From assembly GCF_000300455.3 (NCBI RefSeq), contig NZ_CP007215.2:372001-436000 (forward strand): DNA of 64,000 bases. Direction: 5' to 3'. The DNA comes from Kosakonia sacchari SP1 (lineage in GTDB: Bacteria; Pseudomonadota; Gammaproteobacteria; Enterobacterales; Enterobacteriaceae). This document shows positions 22,768-29,609 of the stretch, piece by piece; position 1 is the first letter of the stretch; each line of letters starts with the position of its first letter. A program made the position numbers and the translations under genes. The notes beneath the pieces were generated by a model. That model made no database searches. It was not told the DNA's origin and saw only the letters and a list, made by a program, of their open reading frames with translations.

Positions 22768-23783
22768 CGTCTTTCCAGGTAAGCGGATAACCAGTCCGGA
22801 ATGCGTTTTTCCAGCCACATTTCCGGGTGGCGCAAGGTTCCGCCAACAAACCCGACATGGCCGCCGTGTTCCGTCAGTTGGTACTCAATATTCGCCGGTA
22901 AATGCCCGGCATCAGGGATAACGTTGTGATCCATAAACGGGTCGTCTTTCGCGTGGATAATCAGCGTCGGTTTACGAATATCCGGCAAAACCGGCATTGC
23001 GCTACAGCGGCGATAGTAATCCAGCGCGTCGGCAAAACCGTGGATTTTCGCGGTGATCAGATCGTCGAATTCGCGAATACGGCGCAGCTTACGCAGCGCA
23101 GGCAAGGTAGTTGGCAGCGAACCAGGATAAGCGCGTAATTTGCGCGCGGCGTTCGCTTTCAGCAAATTCAACAAGTAGCGCTGATAAACGCGGGAAAATC
23201 CCTTATCCATATGATAACTGCAAGCTTCCAGCACCAACGGAGCTGAGACAATCACCGCTGCATCGACGGGCAAATTGTCATCGGCTTTTGCCAGCAAACA
23301 ACCGAGCATGTTCCCACCGAGCGAATAACCCACCGCTGCGGTTGGCGCGGGCCCAAATTCCTGATGTAACCAGCGCAAGAACCAGGTGCCATCTTCGGTT
23401 TCACCCGAGTGATAAATGCGGTTCAGGCGATTCGGGATGCCGCTACAGCCGCGAAAATGCATCACCACGCCAAGCCAGCCGCGCTGCTTCGCCGCATGCA
23501 CCAGACCGTGCGCGTAAGGGCTGTGCAGGCTGCCCTCCAGCCCATGAAACACCACCAGCCGCGGTTTATGTTTCGCCTGATTCGGCTCTTCGCTCCAGGC
23601 CAAATCAACAAAGTCACCATCCGGCAGCTCAAGGCGCTGCCACCAGGGTTCAAACTGGAGACGTCGACGTAAAATGCGTGGCAGCATCGTTTGTAGATGC
23701 GGATTACGCGCACCAGGCATTGGATGAAAGTTAAGCGAGTCTCCCTGATTTTCAAGGAAATTTGCAGGTGTAATATCTGCCAT
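22764..23783 (-). CDS. yheT: alpha/beta hydrolase YheT
   Basis: Predicted alpha/beta-fold hydrolase of the YheT/ABHD1-3 family, 339 residues; physiological substrate unknown. The nucleophile elbow is [11 protein letters not shown]. The acid is in [11 protein letters not shown] and the catalytic His is in [12 protein letters not shown], so the triad is complete. It is first of yheT-yheU-prkB. In E. coli yheS is immediately upstream; here an accessory block of about 13.8 kb separates them. Confidence 0.94.
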   Translation of the reverse strand: MADITPANFLENQGDSLNFHPMPGARNPHLQTMLPRILRRRLQFEPWWQRLELPDGDFVDLAWSEEPNQAKHKPRLVVFHGLEGSLHSPYAHGLVHAAKQRGWLGVVMHFRGCSGIPNRLNRIYHSGETEDGTWFLRWLHQEFGPAPTAAVGYSLGGNMLGCLLAKADDNLPVDAAVIVSAPLVLEACSYHMDKGFSRVYQRYLLNLLKANAARKLRAYPGSLPTTLPALRKLRRIREFDDLITAKIHGFADALDYYRRCSAMPVLPDIRKPTLIIHAKDDPFMDHNVIPDAGHLPANIEYQLTEHGGHVGFVGGTLRHPEMWLEKRIPDWLSAYLERR

Positions 23784-23961
23784 CTTGTCAATAAACGTAA
23801 GTAAATAGACGATTATTATACTTGTTAATAAATGGGCTGTTTAATACTTTGCTGCTGTTGTACCGTATATGCCTTTGCAGTCGGCCCGATAACTTTCTAA
23901 GAAATCTATTACTTTCATTGGATTACTGCCGTCTGCTTTTAAATCATTGAGGATGTATTAG
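23784..23961 (+). promoter_or_regulatory. AT-rich region upstream of the telA-like gene
   Basis: 178 bases, clearly more AT-rich than flanking core genes, between divergent yheT and the TelA-family gene. It should hold promoters for both. TATTATAC around 23814-23821 and similar AT tracts occur, but I could not assign a well-spaced -35/-10 pair. This is the left boundary of the accessory block. Confidence 0.45.
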
Positions 23962-25083
23962 ATGACAGACAATACCTCGCGTGACCTTGCAGCGTCACCG
24001 TCCCTGGGCCAAACCATTAACGACTTACCCGGTAGTAAAGATTTAACGCCAGCCGAGCAGACGCAAATCCAAAATATTGTCGACGAGATTAATATTAACG
24101 ACCCGGTGTTCTCGCTCTCTTTTGGCGCGAAAACTATGAATAGCATCTCGCAGTTCTCTGATTCGCTGATGCAAGAAGTCCGCGCAAAAGACGCGGGTGT
24201 TATCGGTGCGCAACTGACCGACTTGCTGATGAAAATCAAACAGGTAGATATCAGTCATTTTGAGCAGAAACCGGGCTTTCTTGCCTCGCTTCCGCTGCTG
24301 GGTTCGCTGTTTAATCGTATTGAGCGCACCATGCTGGAGTATCAGACGCTGGCGAAGCAAGTCGATACCATCACCGAAAAACTCAATCAGGCAATGGTGG
24401 ATCTGCTGCGAAATATCTCGGTACTGGAGATCCTCTTTGAACGTAACCGCGATGTTTTCCAACAAATCACGCTGCATCTCATTGCCGGTAAACAAAAACT
24501 TGATGAGATAAAACGGAATGAAGTGCCTGCATTACAAGCTCAGGCGTCAGATCCGATGAATGCACAGCGTCTGCGCGACCTGATGGAGGGGATCCAGCGC
24601 TTCGAACGTCGTCTGCATGATTTAATGTTGTCGCGCACCATCGCTATGCAAAGCGCCCCACAAATTCGTCTGATGCAAAGTAACAGCCAATCACTGGCGG
24701 AAAAGATCCAGAGCAGCATCCTTTCCACCATTCCTGTCTGGAAGAGCCAAATCGCGCTGTCACTGTCGCTTCAGACTCAGCGTCAGGCAGCGAAACTGCA
24801 AAAAGACGTTGCTGATACCACCAATGACCTACTGCGTCGCAATGCGGAAATGCTGCAAACCGGCACCCTGGAAACGGCGCGAGAAGTTGAGCGTTCTGTT
24901 GTCGATATCGAAACCCTGCGCGACGTGCAGACACGCCTACTCAATACCCTTGAAGAGTCAGTGAAAATTGCCTCTGATGCGCGCGAGCGTCGTGCAGAAG
25001 TAGAAAAAGAGCTGGTCACGATGGAAAACGAAATGCGCACTCGCCTGGCTGATATTGCCAGCAGCAAGGCCGCACAGCCGTAA
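23962..25083 (+). CDS. TelA/KlaA-family toxic-anion resistance protein
   Basis: Member of the TelA/KlaA/YaaN family (named for plasmid-borne tellurite resistance; biochemical role unknown). It has 373 residues, no signal peptide or membrane helix, and is almost entirely helical. Long heptad-like stretches occur from about residue 125 to the end. The typical core includes LASLPLLGSLFNRIERTM, VDTITEKLNQ and IPVWKSQIALSLSLQTQRQ. It is followed 17 bases later by a membrane gene of XpaC type, the same pairing as xpaC-yaaN in Bacillus. Other ter genes are absent. Family assignment is firm; tellurite resistance is only a family label. Confidence 0.85.
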   Translation: MTDNTSRDLAASPSLGQTINDLPGSKDLTPAEQTQIQNIVDEININDPVFSLSFGAKTMNSISQFSDSLMQEVRAKDAGVIGAQLTDLLMKIKQVDISHFEQKPGFLASLPLLGSLFNRIERTMLEYQTLAKQVDTITEKLNQAMVDLLRNISVLEILFERNRDVFQQITLHLIAGKQKLDEIKRNEVPALQAQASDPMNAQRLRDLMEGIQRFERRLHDLMLSRTIAMQSAPQIRLMQSNSQSLAEKIQSSILSTIPVWKSQIALSLSLQTQRQAAKLQKDVADTTNDLLRRNAEMLQTGTLETAREVERSVVDIETLRDVQTRLLNTLEESVKIASDARERRAEVEKELVTMENEMRTRLADIASSKAAQP

Positions 25084-25100
25084 GATAAACGGAATAAGTT

Positions 25101-26078
25101 ATGTTACAGAAATTACTCCTCCCCTTTGATCACATACGTGATAGCCGATGGATGCGCGTTTTTTTCCATCTGTTCATTTTCATTCTGGCAATGATGTTTC
25201 CCTCCTTCTTTAGTGCCATACCTACAGACGTCCAGCCTACTTTGCTGGAGAACGCACAGTGGAAAGGCGCATTAAGTACGCTGTACTGGTTTGCGTTCAT
25301 CATCTTATGCAGGGGGCTTCTTTACGATCGCTCCTCACTGGTTATGGGCATCATCGCCGGAACAATATGGTTATTCTTTGGCGATCCGGCAGCCATGCCC
25401 TTCTGGGCGGCAATAACAACGTTGGTTTTTCATTTTTGCCGAAGCCGACACAGCCTCATGAATGTTCATGGGTGGTATCTTTTCATCGGTGTACTCATGT
25501 TTTTGTCCTACCAAAAACTTTTTGTTTTCAACGTTCCTCCCCTTTTCCTGATCCTGTATGGCTTGATGTTCGTCTCCCTCTTTTTAATAAAAAAATATGC
25601 GCAGTACATTGAAGTGCGTAACCAGCAGCGGCTCAAAATCAAACAAGCCCAGGTTAAGTTTGAAGAACAGCGTGAGCAGGAAGTAAAAAGTGCGTTGAGT
25701 AGGCAGATTTCTCGTCTGGAAGGCATCGGTCATCTACCTGCTGCATTAAAAAAAGAGCTGAACGTCATCACTAACACCGCGCGGTTAATTGAACTTTGTA
25801 TGCAGAGAGATGAACGGGATGAACAGCCAGGACGGTTATTTCTCGAGCGTTATTTACCGATGGTTGAAACGATTGTTACTAAAGGGCTCTCACTCTCCAA
25901 TCAGTTGAAAGAAGATCAGCAGCAACAGTCGCTTAACGAGCAACTGGAGGCGTTAAGAACGTTAGGTCTTGCCTTTCAGGAGAAGCACCAGGAGCTGTTA
26001 ATAAACGATCAAACTGATTTAAAAACAGAGCTCTCCACACTGGATAAAATGCTAAAAACCGACGGTTACCGCAAGTGA
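25101..26078 (+). CDS. XpaC-like membrane protein
   Basis: 325 residues. The N-terminal half has about five hydrophobic segments (roughly residues 18-40, 60-75, 80-105, 125-142 and 145-165). A charged coiled coil follows (KKYAQYIEVRNQQRLKIKQ onward), then a cytosolic helical tail. The tail carries LERYLPMVETIVTKG and ends with DLKTELSTLDKMLKTDG. This resembles the tail of XpaC-family proteins (5-bromo-4-chloroindolyl-phosphate hydrolysis family). I assign it on that tail plus the operon with a TelA-family gene. Its base composition is more AT-rich than the core genes. Function unknown. Confidence 0.62.
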   Translation: MLQKLLLPFDHIRDSRWMRVFFHLFIFILAMMFPSFFSAIPTDVQPTLLENAQWKGALSTLYWFAFIILCRGLLYDRSSLVMGIIAGTIWLFFGDPAAMPFWAAITTLVFHFCRSRHSLMNVHGWYLFIGVLMFLSYQKLFVFNVPPLFLILYGLMFVSLFLIKKYAQYIEVRNQQRLKIKQAQVKFEEQREQEVKSALSRQISRLEGIGHLPAALKKELNVITNTARLIELCMQRDERDEQPGRLFLERYLPMVETIVTKGLSLSNQLKEDQQQQSLNEQLEALRTLGLAFQEKHQELLINDQTDLKTELSTLDKMLKTDGYRK

Positions 26079-26088
26079 CCCTTGTGTG

Positions 26089-26110
26089 GTGCCCGCACTT
26101 TTGCGGGTGC
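26089..26110. terminator. hairpin between XpaC-like gene and nrtR
   Basis: CCCGCA (26092-26097) and TGCGGG (26102-26107) with a 4-base loop, extendable by G-T pairs, in the 40-base gap between convergent genes. No clear T-run follows, so termination strength is uncertain. Confidence 0.5.
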
Positions 26111-26118
26111 CGATAGCG

Positions 26119-26841
26119 TTACCCATCCGCCAACAAATTCCGCGAAAACAGATGGATATCGACGCCCGGTTTGCGCCGCCATAAACGCGCTTTACGCGCG
26201 CCGGTCGCCACGCTTTCGCCGGTCTCTTCAAACATGCCAGAGGCTTCAAAACGGCGAATCAAACTTTTGCGCTGAATAGGCTGACCAAGGATTATCTCCG
26301 TCGCTTCCTGCAATTGCGCCTGGGTAAACGTATCGGGCAAACAGTAAACCGGCAGGAGCGAGTACATGGTTTTCTGCCGCAGTCGGTGCAGCGCCGCCTG
26401 AATTATCGCCTGATGATCAAAAGCCAGCTCAATAGTCTCCAGCTCGCTTACCGGCACCCATTTCGCATCACTAACGCTTGCGATATGCGGCGCGCAGGAC
26501 CTCCACGAAATCAGCGCAAACCAGGCGATGGTCAGACTCCAGCCGCGCGGATCGCGCTGCGGGCCGGAAAAGGTATCCAGCTGTTCCAGCCACGATGGCG
26601 AAACACCGGTTTTTTCCGTCAGTTTGCGCAGCGCCGTGGCGCGCGTGGAATCATCCTGCGCCATATCGATAAACCCGCCGGGTAATCCCCAGCGTCCTTG
26701 CTGCGGCTGGCTGGCTCGCTGAACCAATAATACGCAAAGCACCTGCTGATGCAGCGTAAACAGCACGCTATCTACCGTCACCAGCGGTGAGGGGAAACGG
26801 CTGGCATCATAAGATTTCAGATACTCTGCTTCACTGATCAT
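26119..26841 (-). CDS. nrtR: NrtR-type Nudix transcriptional regulator
   Basis: 240-residue protein: an N-terminal Nudix domain (about 20-150) joined to a C-terminal winged helix (about 155-240, QRKSLIRRFEASGMFEETGE). This is the architecture of NrtR, a repressor of NAD metabolism genes released by ADP-ribose. The Nudix box is degenerate: GGFIDMAQDDSTRATALR then KLTEKTGV. The glutamates of the catalytic REUxEE core are R-K and E-K here, as expected for a sensor rather than a hydrolase. It is divergent from the prs-nadV pair. Two matched inverted repeats in the shared promoter region are its probable operators. Confidence 0.85.
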   Translation of the reverse strand: MISEAEYLKSYDASRFPSPLVTVDSVLFTLHQQVLCVLLVQRASQPQQGRWGLPGGFIDMAQDDSTRATALRKLTEKTGVSPSWLEQLDTFSGPQRDPRGWSLTIAWFALISWRSCAPHIASVSDAKWVPVSELETIELAFDHQAIIQAALHRLRQKTMYSLLPVYCLPDTFTQAQLQEATEIILGQPIQRKSLIRRFEASGMFEETGESVATGARKARLWRRKPGVDIHLFSRNLLADG

Positions 26842-26976
26842 CGCTCACTCGCTCCTTTTTACACGCCACAAGTTTATCAGCCTGCCCTGGTGCGGCAAGT
26901 TAACTTTTATCTTATTAATTTTCATAGCGTTAACTATTTATTCCCTGAATGATTAAAAAAACGCTTGCCTAATAAG

Positions 26977-27012
26977 TGTCTTATGGACAATATTAAACGT
27001 GTCCAAGGGACA
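26977..27012 (+). promoter_or_regulatory. twin TGTC-N5-GACA operators, probable NrtR sites
   Basis: Two inverted repeats with identical geometry: TGTCttatgGACA (26977-26989) and TGTCcaaggGACA (27000-27012). Both are preceded by G, and their starts are 23 bases apart (about two helical turns). The second is part of a longer GTGTCC-AAG-GGACAC palindrome (26999-27013). They lie 25-60 bases before the prs-like ATG. A weak -35 TTGCCT (26965-26970) would put RNA polymerase across both, which suits repression. That NrtR binds here is inferred. Confidence 0.7.
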
Positions 27013-27036
27013 CTAATTATTGAGTCGAGGTGAAAG

Positions 27037-27897
27037 ATGGCGAGCAGAATCGAATTATTCATTGATAACGAGCAAGTTGCACTGAGCCATGGCGTCTTTC
27101 CGGACGGAGCCGTCTGGCTCAAAGTGACCGGCAAACTTCCGTCATTCGGCCAGCAGATGCGGGTGCGTGTTGCCGCGATGCGCGATATGAACGACTTCAT
27201 GTTGCTGGCACAACTGGTGGACGCCGTTCGTCACGCCTCCGATATCGCCGTGAGCCATCTGGAGCTGGCGTGGTTGCCGTGGGCGCGCCAGGACAGGCAT
27301 ATGGTGCCTGGCGACAGCTTCGCGCTGAAAGTTTTCGCAAACCTTCTCAATACACTCAATTTCAACAAAGTTTTTGTGCTCGATCCGCACAGCGACGCCG
27401 CTGCCGCAGCCATCAATAACTGCGTGGCTATCTCCCAGGAAAGTTGCTTAATGCAGAGCGAAACCCTGCGTCGCGCCATTCGCAATCGCGAGCTGATGCT
27501 GGTCGCGCCGGATGCCGGTGCGCTGAAGAAAATCCATAACGTGGCAAAAGCCAGTGGCGCACAAGAGTACGCGATCCTCACGAAAGAGCGTGATGTCGCA
27601 ACCGGAAACCTGACGGGCTTCGCGCTGGTGGCCGGAGACGTCGCGGGCAAAGATCTGCTGATCGTCGATGACCTTTGCGATGCAGGTGGCACTTTTATTG
27701 GTTCAGCCCAGGTATTGCGCGATGCCGGTGCCCGCAGCGTCAGCCTGTATGTCACGCACGGCGTTTTTTCCAAAGGGGTTGAGAACCTGCTGAATAACGG
27801 TATTGACATGATTTACACCACCACATCCTTCACCTCGCCTGCGCTTACTGATCCGCGAGTTGAACTGATCGACATTGACGCTATTTTCCGCGCTTAA
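27037..27897 (+). CDS. ribose-phosphate pyrophosphokinase-like protein (Prs or Adps type)
   Basis: Class I PRPP-synthetase fold, 286 residues against about 315 for housekeeping Prs. Kept features: the ATP-site WARQDRH near residue 85, the aspartate/histidine of the flag region (LDPHSD), and the ribose-phosphate loop VDDLCDAGGTF near residues 209-219. Divergent features: the pyrophosphate loop is VAPDAGALKKI rather than the usual PDxGGxxRA type, and the region after the ARQDR motif (MVPGDSFALK) is unlike canonical PISAK. It is followed 13 bases later by nadV. The simple reading is a dedicated PRPP supplier for nicotinamide salvage. The alternative is an ADP-ribose pyrophosphate synthetase, as in phage NAD+ reconstitution. 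Confidence 0.8.
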   Translation: MASRIELFIDNEQVALSHGVFPDGAVWLKVTGKLPSFGQQMRVRVAAMRDMNDFMLLAQLVDAVRHASDIAVSHLELAWLPWARQDRHMVPGDSFALKVFANLLNTLNFNKVFVLDPHSDAAAAAINNCVAISQESCLMQSETLRRAIRNRELMLVAPDAGALKKIHNVAKASGAQEYAILTKERDVATGNLTGFALVAGDVAGKDLLIVDDLCDAGGTFIGSAQVLRDAGARSVSLYVTHGVFSKGVENLLNNGIDMIYTTTSFTSPALTDPRVELIDIDAIFRA

Positions 27898-27910
27898 GGG
27901 AGACAACATC

Positions 27911-29401
27911 ATGAATATCAATCCAATTCTGGCTATCGACGGTTACAAAGTTTCGCACCGCGTGCAGTATCCGCAGGGAACGACGCAGGTTTACTCCAAT
28001 TTCACGCCGCGCAGCGACCGCTTTTTCCAGTCGCCAGTTGCTGACGGCAAGCTGGTGTTCTTTGGTCTGCAGGGTTTCCTGAAGTGGTTTATGGTCGATC
28101 TGTTCAACGACGGCTTTTTTGCCCGCCCGGAAGAAGAAGTGGTTAACGAATACAAGCAGGTAATGGATAACTATCTCGGCAGGGACGCCGTGGCGGTCGA
28201 TCACATTCGCGCTTTGCACCGTTTGGGCTACCTGCCGCTGCACATCAAGTCGCTGGATGAAGGCAGCAAAGTGCCGATGAAAGTGCCGGTTCTGACCATT
28301 ACCAATACCCGCGAAGAGTTTTTCTGGCTGGTGAACTACCTGGAAACAGTGCTCTCCGCCGAGCTGTGGAAGGCCTCCACCAACGCCACCATTGCGCACC
28401 ACTACCGCAAAATCTGCGAACAATGGGCAGCCAAAACCTGCACGGATTTGTCGCACCTCGATTTCCAGTGCCACGACTTCTCGTTTCGTGGCATGGCTGG
28501 GCTGCACGATACAGCGCAGGCTGGCGCGGGGCACTTACTGAGCTTTAAAGGCACCGACAGCATTCCCTCTCTGCTGTATGCCCGCGACCACTACACCGGC
28601 GGCGAAGAGTACTTCATTGGGGCCAGTATTCCCGCGACCGAGCACAGCGTAATGTGCATGGGTGAACACGACCATGAAATTGAAACGTTCCGCCACCTGA
28701 TCGCCGATATCTATCCGCAGGGATTTGTCTCTATCGTCTCCGATACCTGGGATTACTGGCGCGTACTGACGGAATATACCCGTGAACTGAAACAGATAAT
28801 CCTGGAGCGTGACGGTCGCGTGGTGTTCCGCCCGGACAGCGGTGATCCGGTGGACATCCTGTGCGGTACAGGCGCGGATGATGACACGCGTGCAGAACGT
28901 AGCCCGGAGGAAAAAGGCTCGGTGGAAGTGCTGTGGGAAATCTTTGGCGGCACGGTCAATGAGAAGGGCTACAAAGTGCTGGATCCGCATGTCGGCCTGA
29001 TTTACGGGGACTCCATTACCCTGGCGCGCGCCAATGAGATCCTGCGCCGTCTGGAAGCCAAAGGCTTCGCCAGCTCTAACGTGGTGTTCGGCGTCGGCTC
29101 GTTTACTTATCAGTACAACACCCGGGACACCTTCGGTTTTGCGATGAAAGCGACCTGGGGCGCGGTCAACGGTGAAGGGCGCATGATTTTTAAAGAGCCA
29201 AAAACCGATAACGGCCTGAAACGTTCGGCGCGCGGGTTATTGCGCGTGGAACGCGATGCGCAGGGCGAACTGCAACTGCACGACGAACAGAGCTGGGAGC
29301 AGGAAAAAGGCGGTGAACTGAAAACCCGCTTCCTCGACGGCAAACTTTATCAGACCGAGCATTTTGAACAGATCCGCCAGCGCCTGGCGAACCAGCAGTA
29401 A
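27911..29401 (+). CDS. nadV: nicotinamide phosphoribosyltransferase (NadV/NAMPT) or Namat-like transferase
   Basis: 496-residue enzyme of the eukaryotic-type NAMPT family. It joins nicotinamide to a pyrophosphate-activated ribose, giving NMN in the classical pathway. NAMPT landmarks: IDGYKVSHRVQYP at the N-terminus, HDFSFRG at 188-194 (nicotinamide site), catalytic His245 in PATEHSV, the phosphate-binding FRPDSGDP (R307, D309), and GVGSFT near the end. I chose ATG 27911 (MNINPILAIDGYK) with aagggag upstream; a frame starting at 27875 lies in the preceding gene. Together with the Prs-like gene and divergent nrtR it forms a nicotinamide-salvage cassette. Confidence 0.9.
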   Translation: MNINPILAIDGYKVSHRVQYPQGTTQVYSNFTPRSDRFFQSPVADGKLVFFGLQGFLKWFMVDLFNDGFFARPEEEVVNEYKQVMDNYLGRDAVAVDHIRALHRLGYLPLHIKSLDEGSKVPMKVPVLTITNTREEFFWLVNYLETVLSAELWKASTNATIAHHYRKICEQWAAKTCTDLSHLDFQCHDFSFRGMAGLHDTAQAGAGHLLSFKGTDSIPSLLYARDHYTGGEEYFIGASIPATEHSVMCMGEHDHEIETFRHLIADIYPQGFVSIVSDTWDYWRVLTEYTRELKQIILERDGRVVFRPDSGDPVDILCGTGADDDTRAERSPEEKGSVEVLWEIFGGTVNEKGYKVLDPHVGLIYGDSITLARANEILRRLEAKGFASSNVVFGVGSFTYQYNTRDTFGFAMKATWGAVNGEGRMIFKEPKTDNGLKRSARGLLRVERDAQGELQLHDEQSWEQEKGGELKTRFLDGKLYQTEHFEQIRQRLANQQ

Positions 29402-29408
29402 TCCTCAA

Positions 29409-29432
29409 CTGGCGGTACGCCCGTACCGCCAG
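29409..29432 (+). terminator. perfect inverted repeat after nadV
   Basis: CTGGCGGTACG (29409-29419) and CGTACCGCCAG (29422-29432) form an 11-bp perfect stem starting 8 bases after the nadV stop. The downstream sequence (cgctataagcctttctgt) has only a weak T-stretch. It probably terminates prs-nadV or protects its 3' end, and separates it from the mdc promoter. Confidence 0.65.
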
Positions 29433-29457
29433 CGCTATAAGCCTTTCTGTCGATGTG

Positions 29458-29479
29458 GAAATTGACGCACATCACAAAT
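29458..29479 (+). promoter_or_regulatory. putative CRP site upstream of mdcA
   Basis: gaaATTGA-cgcaca-TCACAaat matches the CRP core TGTGA-N6-TCACA at 8 of 10 positions and has A/T flanks. It is centred about 141 bases before the mdcA ATG. It suggests catabolite control of malonate use; binding is inferred. Confidence 0.45.
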
Positions 29480-29553
29480 ACTTTCATTTGATTATTACTC
29501 TCAGGCTAATGATTTGGCCGACTCCTTAATTGATGCCTTTCTCACCACGTCGC

Positions 29554-29569
29554 ACACTAAGCTCAGTGT
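29554..29569 (+). promoter_or_regulatory. palindrome upstream of mdcA, candidate MdcR operator
   Basis: ACACTAAGCTCAGTGT is palindromic at 14 of 16 positions (ACACT-N6-AGTGT). It lies 40 bases before the mdcA ATG (29610). It is the only strong dyad in the 208-base nadV-mdcA gap and is a candidate LysR-type (MdcR) site. Its closeness to the start codon suggests it overlaps or follows the promoter. Confidence 0.45.
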
Positions 29570-29609
29570 TAAGCAAGTCAAAATGATGAGCTGAATCAGG
29601 AGGTTAATA

